In this document: positions 27,611-37,391 of the stretch, piece by piece
Numbering within the stretch: position 1 is the stretch's first letter
Layout: each line of letters begins with the position of its first letter
Translations under genes and position numbers: made by a program
Notes under the pieces: model-generated
Databases searched by the model: none
Told to the model about the DNA's origin: nothing
The model's input: only the letters and a program-made list of their open reading frames with translations
Assembly: GCF_001865675.1 (NCBI RefSeq)
Contig: NZ_CP011319.1
Span: 3,286,001 to 3,350,000, forward strand
Source of the DNA: Janthinobacterium sp. 1_2014MBL_MicDiv
GTDB taxonomy: Bacteria > Pseudomonadota > Gammaproteobacteria > Burkholderiales > Burkholderiaceae_D
DNA: 64,000 nucleotides
Direction of reading: 5' to 3'

Positions 27611-27723
27611 GTGAGCAGAAAAGGATATTGGAAGGCTGCTGTCGGCCAAAAGCGGACCTCATCTGCTCTAACATCGATGACGGATTGGCCTGTGGGCTGG
27701 ACTGCAAACCTGTGATTAATATA

Positions 27724-28053
27724 ATGAACCAAGATGATCGATTAGCCTATTTTGTCGTCGTGCATGGAATGGATGTTCAGACCTTCGAACAAATGGCTAT
27801 TCACTTCGCATGTCGTCGTGGGGGCATGCGAGCGCTGGACGAAAGCAGGTATATCTCTATCCCAGTAACGCTTGACACCATAGGGAGAACCCTTACTTGG
27901 GTCAAGACCAAGTTGGACGGATGCTACCGTGAGCTATATTTGATAGTGTCCGTCGAAGCGAAATTGTCTTGGAGCGAGGTTGTCATTCCCGCTGAGATAG
28001 CTTTGCTCGCTGGTCAATCTAAGGCGGCAATCAAGGTTCTGCTTTCCAATTAA
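27724..28053 (+). CDS. Hypothetical protein, immunity-array gene
   Basis: 109 aa from the ATG at 27724. It has alternating beta and helical elements (DRLAYFVVVHGMDVQTFEQM, GCYRELYLIVSVEAKLSWSE). It is soluble and not recognised. An array repeat lies on each side: CTGTCGGCCAAAAGCGGACC at 27640 and GTCAGCTTCGGGGCG at 28081. Confidence 0.6.
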   Translation: MNQDDRLAYFVVVHGMDVQTFEQMAIHFACRRGGMRALDESRYISIPVTLDTIGRTLTWVKTKLDGCYRELYLIVSVEAKLSWSEVVIPAEIALLAGQSKAAIKVLLSN

Positions 28054-28077
28054 AGCGAGCGTGATCTCATGGCTGGC

Positions 28078-28133
28078 ACCGTCAGCTTCGGGGCGCAACC
28101 TACCAACGACAGCAGCCCGCCAGAAGCGGTCGG
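28078..28133 (+). repeat. Immunity-array palindromic repeat
   Basis: ACCGTCAGCTTCGGGGCG on the left, CCTACCAACGACAGCAGCCC in the middle and CGCCAGAAGCGGTCGGT on the right: a full-length copy. Confidence 0.7.
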
Positions 28134-28163
28134 TGAGTCTACCCATGATAAATTGGAGACACA

Positions 28164-28433
28164 ATGTATATTCAAGAAGTCGAAATTTTTTCTGATGCAT
28201 CGAACGCCGTTGTAATGCGCCATCCACAGCGTAATTTCCCCGGGTGCCTGATTCAAGGCGATACACTGAGTGTCTTGCTTCGGTCTCTTAAAGTAGTGCA
28301 GTCTGAAGCGGCGTGCCTAAGTGAAGAGGCCGCAGGAGAACTCGCGGACACTGTTGAGCAGCTATCTGACCTGGTGTCTCACTACAAAGTCACGTTAATG
28401 AGCAACAATATCTCTCTTCCGTTTAGCGACTGA
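28164..28433 (+). CDS. DUF6959-type small protein, probable immunity factor
   Basis: 89 aa. The opening YIQEVEIFSDASNAVVMRHP and the following FPGCLIQGDTLSVLL match my memory of DUF6959 proteins, which occur in immunity-gene arrays; the number is recalled, not looked up. It is soluble, with helices in the second half. It lies between two full-length array repeats, the clearest single-gene unit of the series. Confidence 0.65.
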   Translation: MYIQEVEIFSDASNAVVMRHPQRNFPGCLIQGDTLSVLLRSLKVVQSEAACLSEEAAGELADTVEQLSDLVSHYKVTLMSNNISLPFSD

Positions 28434-28463
28434 GCATCTTCGCTCTTTCGTGAAAACGGCGAG

Positions 28464-28517
28464 CATCTGCTTCGGGGCGGACCCCGCCAACAGCGGCAAC
28501 CGGCCAATAGCAGACCT
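28464..28517 (+). repeat. Immunity-array palindromic repeat
   Basis: CATCTGCTTCGGGGCGGACC on the left, CCGCCAACAGCGGCAACC in the middle and CGGCCAATAGCAGACC on the right. Full-length copy, 23 bases before the next gene. Confidence 0.7.
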
Positions 28518-28539
28518 ATACCTAGGCGAAGGAAAGTAG

Positions 28540-28884
28540 ATGAACCTTTTCGAAGAGGCACTGAAAGGAAGTATCAACGCTGTCCGAATATTAAAATCTA
28601 ATCAAAAGAAAAGCGATTCGGATATATTTGTATTCCCGAATGATGTTGCAGCCGTGATTAAGATGTACTTGCAGCAGAAAATTTCGGCTTCGGATTTGAA
28701 GGAATGGGCATCACTAATTCTTTCCGTTGAGAGCTACATTTGTCCAAATTGGGAAAATTATGAACTAGCTGATCGCTACCAGCCAATGTGGGACATACTA
28801 CAACGATTGGAGATGCCAGCAATTCATGGGCAAATTTCTGCATCGATAGCAGAAACATATTTGCAGAAACTTGACTCGATTTGA
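28540..28884 (+). CDS. Hypothetical protein, immunity-array gene
   Basis: 114 aa with a GGAAAG ribosome site 5 bases before the ATG. It is mostly helical (AVIKMYLQQKISASDLKEWA, YQPMWDILQRLEMPAIHG). Small helical proteins of this style are common as cytoplasmic immunity proteins, but I cannot name the family. It is followed by CTTTCGGCCAAGAGCAGACG at 28904, another array repeat half. Confidence 0.6.
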   Translation: MNLFEEALKGSINAVRILKSNQKKSDSDIFVFPNDVAAVIKMYLQQKISASDLKEWASLILSVESYICPNWENYELADRYQPMWDILQRLEMPAIHGQISASIAETYLQKLDSI

Positions 28885-28957
28885 TGTCGTATCCAAGAAG
28901 CGCCTTTCGGCCAAGAGCAGACGGTCATTTTTGTAGCCGGAAAACAGGATTGTATTG

Positions 28958-29182
28958 ATGGTTAGCACCGAGATAGAAAAGAGGAAAGCTGTTCGACTAC
29001 AGTATCGTGAGCTCTTCGATGCGCTCTCAACGCTACTGTTCAGGGCTGACCCAATTGGTATTAATTTTGAAACGAACACTGACGAATACGAACCAGAGGT
29101 CGGGACAATTATTCCCCGACTGAGGCATGCCAAATCTGAAGCCGATGTGCAACTTATAGTTCACGAGGAATTTTGTAGATGA
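28958..29182 (+). CDS. Hypothetical protein, last gene of the immunity array
   Basis: 74 aa from the ATG at 28958 (a TTG just before is possible). The element DPIGINFETNTDEYEPEVGT and IIPRL is a pattern I associate with small immunity-type proteins. It is soluble. It is followed by a degraded array repeat near 29.28 kb and then the IS3-family element, which closes the array. Confidence 0.6.
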   Translation: MVSTEIEKRKAVRLQYRELFDALSTLLFRADPIGINFETNTDEYEPEVGTIIPRLRHAKSEADVQLIVHEEFCR

Positions 29183-29407
29183 TTCGACAGCGAGACTGCC
29201 GGGCCGATAACCGATTATCGTGGCCTCGCTTCTCAAATTTGGGACGAATGGCTACGATGCAAATAATTGCAGTGGGGGATCACGGCGGACTTCGACCAGA
29301 AGTGGCCATTCGAACCAGCGTGATAATGTTTGAGTTTTTCCGCTTGGCAATCCGCTATGCTCTGGTGCCGCTACCGGACAGAAGCTACTGGCGACACAAT
29401 GTAGTGG

Positions 29408-30570
<1,163 letters not shown>

Positions 30571-30688
30571 CAAACACCTCTCCATGGCGAGCATTCTCGC
30601 CTAAATCAGTGTCCGGGTACATTAAACCACTACAGTATCTGTGGCCGTTGGTAGGATCGGGTCTATTTGAATCCGAGATTAAAAAGAA

Positions 30689-30714
30689 AAAAGCCCCTAG
30701 CATAAGGGGCTTTT
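30689..30714 (-). terminator. Rho-independent terminator after the tRNA-like sequence
   Basis: Perfect 10-bp stem AAAAGCCCCT/AGGGGCTTTT with a 6-base loop; T-rich on the minus side, A-rich on the other, so it can work in both directions. It lies 6 bases beyond the CCA end of the tRNA-like sequence. Confidence 0.85.
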
Positions 30715-30720
30715 GTTATT

Positions 30721-30815
30721 TGGTGCGGGTCGGAGGATTCGAACCTCCACGGTCACTATTGGCTGGTGTCCTTGCAGCACTAGGTTCCTATATTTGCTAG
30801 CAAAACTCGACCCGC
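30721..30815 (-). tRNA. tRNA-like 3' domain (orphan or rearranged tRNA)
   Basis: Read on the minus strand, the 3' end is a perfect acceptor-T domain: T-stem GGAGG, loop TTCGAAT, CCTCC, then GACCCGC and ACCA, followed by a terminator. A GCGGGTC exactly complementary to the 3' acceptor strand occurs 95 bases upstream, but the sequence between folds into neither a standard D-arm nor an anticodon arm. The 5' part also overlaps the end of a short hydrophobic frame (30797-30982). I read it as a tRNA 3' fragment left at an integration site; a strange full tRNA is less likely. Identity not assigned. Confidence 0.35.
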
Positions 30816-30982
30816 AGCGCCGCTATTCCGCACCAAACAAACACGTTAGTAATTGGAATCATAAAAGCCCCCATGATAGAAAAGAAGTAAGGTGAAAGTG
30901 CCGGGAACAAAACCGTTCCCACCGTTACGAAATCAGAGATGATCGCCAACAAACTAGTGAACCTAAAACCGCTAGGCATCAT
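30797..30982 (-). CDS. Short hydrophobic frame, possible small membrane protein
   Basis: 61 codons from an ATG at 30982 with no strong ribosome site. The translation has two hydrophobic stretches (TSLLAIISDFVTVGTVLFPA and YFFSIMGAFMIPITNVFVWC) and a short polar end. It could be the truncated end of a membrane gene cut by the tRNA-fragment junction, or chance. Confidence 0.3.
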   Translation of the reverse strand: MMPSGFRFTSLLAIISDFVTVGTVLFPALSPYFFSIMGAFMIPITNVFVWCGIAALRVEFC

Positions 30983-31553
30983 TGAGCCCAACTCGGTTAG
31001 AGATATTTGAATATCAATCTAGAATGAGGATTATAGTACTATTTTCATGTAACGGGTTGCTACTTTGCTCCAGTATCTCTGGCCTTCCCTATTTATCACG
31101 GGCATCACCGTTTAGGAGGTTGTACGTTGGAGTTGCAAAAAATCCGCCCTTGCTGCCGGGTTCCCAGCGATTGCAGTATCGGCTGGCACCTCCTTGCGCT
31201 CATATGTTGGGAGCGGGTCTACGTGAGCCAGGCGAGGCCGCCGCAAGAGGACAGCTGCTTCTGAACGCTATGGCGGCACCGTTGGCAACGACAGGCTGGC
31301 CCACAATCCGCTTGAAGCGCTCGATGAGGCGGAGGATTTCGCACGCTGGCGGTGGACTAGTCATTACGAGACCCCAGCCCGTTCAATTGCGAAAAGCAGT
31401 ATTTTGAGCGTATGAAGAGCGTCTAGCGAACTCGTAGCAGTTCATTTTGAATCGTCACGAGTTTTGTAGACACTCACGAGCCATAATTCTGCCTAAAGAA
31501 GAGAAGTCGGCTTCAATGCATCGCCTCCCCAGCATGTGCAAGTGTGAGCAACA
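30983..31553. other. Gene-free junction with R1 remnant before the Avs4-like gene
   Basis: No gene is visible. The part 31.23-31.45 kb carries the R1/R2 end block: CGCACGCTGGCGGTGGAC, then CAATTGCGAAAAGCAGTATT, TTGAGCGTATGAAGAGCGTC and TAGCGAACTCGTAGC, matched at 46.54-46.65 kb and, inverted, at 60.54 kb. The promoter of the next gene must lie in the last 100 bases. Confidence 0.55.
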
Positions 31554-34500
31554 ATGAAGCTGGTAGAACAACCTAGAATATGCTTCCGGAGCGGATCAAT
31601 CGTGGCACCAATCAAGAAGTCAAGGAAACCTAATTCCACGTCGAAGTGGATATCCTTAAAGAAGCCGCCTGTAAGCGTACTTGCGACTATCCTTCATTCA
31701 TTACCGGCGAGTGGCGAAGCCGGTTTTGAGGGAGTGGTTGCTAAGCTGCTCTCGAAGCTCACGGGGATCCCATTTCTAGTACGGAGATCCGGATCCCAGC
31801 AAGGCCGCGATGCGGACTCCAGTGGCAACGCAGCTGAATGCATTTTCGTCGAGTGCAAGCGATACGAAGAGTCAAGTTCTCTTGATGAAAGGGGACTGCG
31901 CACCCAGATCGAGATCTCGGCAAATGCAGCTCCCGATTTGGATATGTGGGTCTTAGCGACTACACGTTCAATGGATGCCTCAGTAGCGGAGTGGCTAGAG
32001 CAGAAGACGCGAGAAATGGGAGCTGACTTTTATGTCCTATCCTGTGGAACTGTCACTCAGCCAGCCGACCTCGATTACCTCTGCGCCGCTTTTGAGAACG
32101 AGGTTCTTTTTCATTGTCAAGACAACGGTGCCACCAGGCTTGAACTCAGTGAATATTTTTGTAAAGTGAAAGAGAGCGTCGGATTCGAGTGCGCTCTGAC
32201 ACGCATGAGAAATGCATTTGCGAGCGCCACTGTGGGCCTGCCAAGTTTTCGCACACGTATAAATACGTCGTTGAGCGCTATCTTGGAAGGCGAGGAGATC
32301 AGTCGGCTCAGGCTGAATGCTCCATTGGCACCTGGCCAATTCACGTCTGTAAATGTGCCTCGCCCGGCCTTGCAGGATTGCCTAGAAGCTTTCGTTTCGA
32401 TGCCCCGACGCCCTGGTGCTCCACGCATATGCGTTGTCCAAGGCGAAGAGGGAAATGGGAAGTCGTGGGCAGTCGCCACATGGGTGCGAGGTGTAATTTC
32501 CAGGCAAGCTGCACCGCCCGTCTTCTGGTTCAAGTCCTCGGCGAGTAAGGAGTTCGGTCTACGAGATTTAGCTAGACTCGCTGTTAGCCAACTACAGACA
32601 TCTGAGGAAAGGATCTTCAATTTGAAGCTCCAGAGATGGCTAGGTGGTATATCGGAAGCGTGTGCCATTATCGTTCTTGATGGTATCAATGAGCGGCATG
32701 ATTATCAGTTTTGGACCGACTACATAGCGAACCTAGTTGCGGCGGCGGGCCAAAATGTCTTGTTCGTGATCACTTGTAGGCCAGACACCTGGCGCCAGCA
32801 GCTGAGGCCCCGGCTCCAGCTGCAAGCGATGGAGTTCGACTTAACTGAATTCGACGAGCAAGAGTTTGCGATTGCGATGCACAATCAGTCTCGCGAAAAC
32901 GTTGAGAGACTATGGGCCCTGGGCCCAGTGGCACGTAAGCCCCGTTACTTGGCGGATGCGCTCATGTACTTGAAGCAGGGCGGTGACGCGAGCGAACTTA
33001 CGGTTGAGTTGCTGCAGTATCACGCCTGGAAGAACCGCTATCGCACGCGCATGAACTATCCCGTAGGCCTTAATGAGTTTGAAGACGTTCTGAAGCATCT
33101 TGCTGGCCAAATGAGTCGGCGCGTCACTGCAGGTGAGTTGAAGGACTTGCTCGTACTCAACCCAAGCACTGTAGATGCATTGGCTGAGCTCGCGTCTGGG
33201 GGAGTGTTACGTCGTGAAGGTGCTGCGATGACCCTCGAGCGCCCTTACCTTGTCGAAGGATTAAGCCTCCTGCTGATTGATGCTCTCACGTCAGTTACTG
33301 GAACGATTACCGTACTGCGTGAGCAAATTGGTTTTTTTGTGCACGACACACAGCGAAATCCGCTCACTGCCGAAATTTGTGCAGCCGCAGCGTACAAAGC
33401 TCTAGCCGATAGGGAAATTAGGGACGAAGTCGCCGTTGCCCTCACCTTGGAATTGCTGGACTGCCAGAACGCTGACCAGACTTCGGTAGAAGGTATCATC
33501 TCGCTTGGATCGAAGCGACCCCATGTCGTTGCTCAAGTTGCCGAAGGATTATGGGCAGTGCAGGGTGTGGATTCGACTATCGAACAGATGGTGTTGCACG
33601 GGCTCATACAACTGACCAAATGCGCAAAATCTGATAGTGCTATTGTGCATGTTCTGGCTCGCTGGGCTAGCTTCATTCACGAGCACGGTGAGTTATATCG
33701 CCAGGATGCTGGAGTCTTAACACACAAAATTAGCGCAAGTGTTCGTGCTGTGGCACCCGTAATTGGTCAAGTCCAGCTCACAAAAGATGGCGTACTTACT
33801 CTCACGCGCATAGCGAACCAACGGCTTCTTCGACTTGCGAGGTTGGCACTGGCGGTGATTTCTCTGGCGGATAGGCAAATATTCTTTCAGGTAGCCTTCA
33901 ACAGCCTATTGGCGGATTCAGTCATGATGACGTCGAGAGGGAATATCAGCGGTTGGATTCTGGGCTCCAGCAGGTCTTCCCTCGATCAGCAGGTGACTGC
34001 GGCTGTCCAGCGGATAGAAGCGCTGTCTTTGATTTCGGTCGAAGGCAAGCGCCGGATCCGTAGAATTCTTCTCGAGTCTACAGCGACGCCCTCTCTAGCG
34101 GTACAGCTTAGTACAGTGCGACAAGAGTCGGAAGTGGCAATGCACAATGTGGGACTGCCTGGTTTGTTCGGAAACCCAACACGGGAAGCACTTCAGACCT
34201 TTCTGGGTAATGGCGCTGTGAAGTTCGAGGCGAAGATAGCGGTGGCGAGTAAGTATGCATCGGACCTGACATTCAAATATCCCGACGACTTTGTTTCCGA
34301 GCTGCGGTCGTATGGGCAGAACTTTCCGATTGCGAACCGCCGTGTCGTCCTCGCGCGGACGGTCGAAGATCACGACTGGGATTTACTCGAGCCACTTCTT
34401 TGTCGGCTATGTCCAGACGTATATAAGGCTGCGGTTCTCGACTTTATCCGCGGGATCGAGCAGCGGGAGGACGAAGCGATTTATCCCTGGCTTTTCGCCG

Positions 34501-36326
34501 CAGATGGTTACTTGAGCTTGTTCGAGCTCGCAGACGTTTCAGTTATTCGTCAGGCTTGGGAGAGATTTTCAGTCGTGGTCGGTAGCGACACGGGAAAAAC
34601 AAGGGTAATCGAGTTCACTATGTTCAGCATGCTCCTCGCTTATATGACGCCTCATGAACAGGTTCACGAGCTTCTGAGGCGAGGTACTATTCGCGTTCAA
34701 CTGGCAAGTTTTGAAGATGAGTTTCAGCAACTTGATTCGCCCAAGGCACAGGAGCAAATAGCTAATCTTGCGGCCGAAGACGATCAACTGTTGCCTGTGT
34801 TGTGGTATGCCATCGCACAAGAAAAGTGCGCAAACAACGTCTGGCTTCCTCTTGTCGACCGCGCCCTCGCGTATTCCAATAGCCTCACTCGCGGATTTGC
34901 CATGGAGCTTCTGTCTCAAATGCCCCTAGTGGCGGTCCGTAAGAGAATCGGTCGGTTGGAGCTAACAGGCGAGCCGACGCATTTGGAGAAGCATTGGTTC
35001 ACTGTGCTTTTGCTACAGCACTCCAACGAGGCAGTATCCGCACTTCTTAATCGATGCGATTTGGCTGTCTGTGCGGCAGTGCTTGGGGAGGTCACTGGCG
35101 AGCAGCGTCGGCGAAAGCTGGCCACGGCATTTGCTGGGCATCTGCTCGCGTGGCTTAGATTGCAGGTACACCCTCAGCAGCAGCCATATCCTGAATTGAG
35201 GGTGGCGGTTCGAACACCTGCACCAAATCGTGGAGGGGTGACGTCTGTGTCAGTGGATTTGAATCAAATTGATAATGCCGTGTCCTTCCGCTCCGAGCTA
35301 TCGTCATGGGGTGGGCTTGAACAAAGCGATGGATTCGGCGCGATGTCATACGGCTTCGCTGACCGTCAGTTGGGGGATCTCCAAAACGCTCTGAGGGACG
35401 CCATGATATCGGCTGCGGAGCGCGGAGACTGGGCTTACACAGCCTTCTGGTCGGATTCAACAATCACTCTTATGCTCGAAAAAGTGCCTGGTTTTCGGAG
35501 GGAGGTTCATCTGCTCGTTGAAGACGCCAAGAACCGCAGGCGTCTGAGGTCGATCGGGAGTTTTGTATCCGCGCTAACCAGAGTGTTGCTTCATTCTGGC
35601 GATGCTCTGGGACTTGAACTTATGGCCCTGATTCGAGCGCAAGACATTCCCGTTCGCTCAATTGATGGTTGGACTGAGGGAGACCTGCTTGATGCCGCCC
35701 TTTCGTCCTATCCTCGGCCAGACGAAGCGAGTAATCTCTGGCTGGAGCGCATCGAGGCCGCGACGAGCGACGCCTATGTCTTAGCCAATTGTGAATTGTT
35801 AGTCCAAGGTGGCAACCGCCAATGGCTTTTCGGGCAAGCAGAACGCGACTTGCAAACGGATGCTCCGTATTTTCGCCGTAGGGGACTTCTGCTATTAGCT
35901 GGCTCTGGGTGCGACAAAAGTCACTTTGATGCTACGGTGCGTAAACTCGGCGACGGATCCATCGGGCTAGAAGAGGTAGTGCAAACAGCTACAAGCTATA
36001 TCGAGACACTTTCCCGGATGCGTCAATGGATTTTGACCATGATGGCAACAGACAGTCCCTCTGAGGCAAAATGCGCGGCCATACTACTACTGCATTGTGT
36101 CGATTCCCGTGTCTGGATTCTGCTCGTCGAAGCTGTAGAGGCGCATGGGCAGCCACGCTGTGGGGCGCCCATAATGCAGTTATTACCCCGTGACGACATT
36201 AAGAACGCTGTCAAAGCAACTCTGAAACAGCGCGATAAATCGTTGTTCGGATATCAGAAAGTTGAGAATGATGCTGCACCTTGGCTACAGTCGGAGGCAC
36301 AAGCGTCTGTTCGGCTTCCAATTTGA
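31554..36326 (+). CDS. Mrr nuclease-STAND NTPase, Avs4-like antiphage protein
   Basis: 1590 aa. An N-terminal PD-(D/E)XK nuclease (residues about 45-190: helix Glu59, GRDADSS with Asp86/88, FVECKRY giving E100-x-K102) is followed by a P-loop NTPase (Walker A GEEGNGKS at 297-304; Walker B IIVLDGINE at 372-380) and about 1100 residues of helical sensor repeats. This order and length fit Avs4, in which phage-protein binding drives oligomerisation and DNA cleavage. Start uncertain: an in-frame GTG at 31602 is an alternative. Orthology to Avs4 is an inference from architecture; other nuclease-STAND proteins look alike. Confidence 0.72.
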   Translation: MKLVEQPRICFRSGSIVAPIKKSRKPNSTSKWISLKKPPVSVLATILHSLPASGEAGFEGVVAKLLSKLTGIPFLVRRSGSQQGRDADSSGNAAECIFVECKRYEESSSLDERGLRTQIEISANAAPDLDMWVLATTRSMDASVAEWLEQKTREMGADFYVLSCGTVTQPADLDYLCAAFENEVLFHCQDNGATRLELSEYFCKVKESVGFECALTRMRNAFASATVGLPSFRTRINTSLSAILEGEEISRLRLNAPLAPGQFTSVNVPRPALQDCLEAFVSMPRRPGAPRICVVQGEEGNGKSWAVATWVRGVISRQAAPPVFWFKSSASKEFGLRDLARLAVSQLQTSEERIFNLKLQRWLGGISEACAIIVLDGINERHDYQFWTDYIANLVAAAGQNVLFVITCRPDTWRQQLRPRLQLQAMEFDLTEFDEQEFAIAMHNQSRENVERLWALGPVARKPRYLADALMYLKQGGDASELTVELLQYHAWKNRYRTRMNYPVGLNEFEDVLKHLAGQMSRRVTAGELKDLLVLNPSTVDALAELASGGVLRREGAAMTLERPYLVEGLSLLLIDALTSVTGTITVLREQIGFFVHDTQRNPLTAEICAAAAYKALADREIRDEVAVALTLELLDCQNADQTSVEGIISLGSKRPHVVAQVAEGLWAVQGVDSTIEQMVLHGLIQLTKCAKSDSAIVHVLARWASFIHEHGELYRQDAGVLTHKISASVRAVAPVIGQVQLTKDGVLTLTRIANQRLLRLARLALAVISLADRQIFFQVAFNSLLADSVMMTSRGNISGWILGSSRSSLDQQVTAAVQRIEALSLISVEGKRRIRRILLESTATPSLAVQLSTVRQESEVAMHNVGLPGLFGNPTREALQTFLGNGAVKFEAKIAVASKYASDLTFKYPDDFVSELRSYGQNFPIANRRVVLARTVEDHDWDLLEPLLCRLCPDVYKAAVLDFIRGIEQREDEAIYPWLFAADGYLSLFELADVSVIRQAWERFSVVVGSDTGKTRVIEFTMFSMLLAYMTPHEQVHELLRRGTIRVQLASFEDEFQQLDSPKAQEQIANLAAEDDQLLPVLWYAIAQEKCANNVWLPLVDRALAYSNSLTRGFAMELLSQMPLVAVRKRIGRLELTGEPTHLEKHWFTVLLLQHSNEAVSALLNRCDLAVCAAVLGEVTGEQRRRKLATAFAGHLLAWLRLQVHPQQQPYPELRVAVRTPAPNRGGVTSVSVDLNQIDNAVSFRSELSSWGGLEQSDGFGAMSYGFADRQLGDLQNALRDAMISAAERGDWAYTAFWSDSTITLMLEKVPGFRREVHLLVEDAKNRRRLRSIGSFVSALTRVLLHSGDALGLELMALIRAQDIPVRSIDGWTEGDLLDAALSSYPRPDEASNLWLERIEAATSDAYVLANCELLVQGGNRQWLFGQAERDLQTDAPYFRRRGLLLLAGSGCDKSHFDATVRKLGDGSIGLEEVVQTATSYIETLSRMRQWILTMMATDSPSEAKCAAILLLHCVDSRVWILLVEAVEAHGQPRCGAPIMQLLPRDDIKNAVKATLKQRDKSLFGYQKVENDAAPWLQSEAQASVRLPI

Positions 36327-36409
36327 TTCTGGCATCACCTGATCCTGTTCCGCGCAAGACGTCTGCCACGTACTTGCTCCAGCAAGTTAGACTGGCCTTC
36401 CCCCACCAT

Positions 36410-36770
36410 AGCGGACGGTGAGAGATGTCATATCGGACCGAGGTGGTAGCAGAGCGCCTGCTTATGCGCGCGATAGCGGCACATTTGGCTACGATAAACT
36501 AGCCCGTCATCTGCTTCGTGTGCTGGGCCAGATCGGGGACTTCGCACGCTGGCGGTGGAGTTGCGATCACGGCTGCCGCGATATAGCACTTGCCGGCATC
36601 ACGCCAAAACAGATGCTTGCCATGGCCGCCTATCCTCCATTTTTAGCGCGCTCTAAAAATGGGGGCATTAACCCGATCCATAGTTCTTGAAAGATAAAAA
36701 ATGATGGATCGTGTTGGGCATGGGTGTCCAGTCAGACTCCTGGTGTGCGGTCTCGTGGCGGCCTGATCGA
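36410..36770 (+). repeat. Dispersed repeat R1, copy D (blocks in swapped order)
   Basis: Block 2 (GCGATAGCGGCACATTTGGC to GCGCTCTAAAAATGGGGGC, 36.43-36.67 kb) comes first and is followed by block 1 (CATAGTTCTTGAAAGATAAA, then GATCGTGTTGGGCATGGGTG). In copies B and E block 1 comes first. The swap points to recombination between tandem copies. Confidence 0.65.
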
Positions 36771-36799
36771 ATGATGAGATCGGCACGAGCCGTCTGCCC

Positions 36800-37245
36800 C
36801 CCGGCCTATTACTTCGTCACACGCCGAGCCAACCGACAAAAGCAGCGTCGACCTCTGCGCCGGCTCAAGCTGCCCTCGCCTACCAGGATCATCAAACTGC
36901 CGACCGACAACGGTTCGCAATTCGCTGACCGCTTAACACCAAAAGACGGGAAACCCAGTGGCCTGCACGCCTACAATAAAGTCTGCGCCGGCATCCGCAA
37001 ACGAATGGCATGGTCAAACGATTCAACGGCCGTAACAGCGAGCTATTGCAGCAGAACCGATTCGACAGCCGGACCAGTCTGAGGGGCGACCTTGCTCAAA
37101 TATTTCAAGCTTTACATCCACCACATTCCACAATGGGCCATCGGTGTAAAAACACCCATGCAGGCGCTCAAAGAATGGCAGCACACGAAGCCGGATCTAC
37201 TCGTACAGCGCGTTTATGATCAAACGGGACTGGACATCTAGCGAG
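36800..37245 (+). pseudogene. IS481-type transposase remnant
   Basis: Frameshifted C-terminal pieces of an rve transposase: KLPTDNGSQFADRLTPKDGK (second catalytic Asp), VKRFNGRNSELLQQNRFDSR (with the E position reading K) and TPMQALKEWQHTKPDLLVQR-VYDQTGLD near the end. Several frame changes and loss of the N-terminal half make it inactive. It ends at TAG 37241, joined to the R2 motif AGCGAGCTCGTAGCAATTCAG. Confidence 0.7.
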
Positions 37246-37391
37246 CTCGTAGCAATTCAGATGGTGATTCAACATTACAACAAGACCCTACCGCGATTAC
37301 AATGTCGGCTATACGACCATCGAACAGACGCCGATGTGCAGTTCAGCTGCGTTAGCAGGAGGCCATGAGTTTAGAAATTTAGGAGAGTAGA

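Noticed and set aside
20381..29182. Array repeats as integron attC sites
   Set aside because: No RYYYAAC/GTTRRRY core pairs are seen at the arms, and no integron-type integrase is present. Only the cassette-like logic is similar.
30721..30815. tmRNA or selenocysteine tRNA
   Set aside because: There is no tmRNA tag frame or permuted structure, and the acceptor-T length (7+5 bp) and the lack of a UCA anticodon arm exclude tRNA-Sec.
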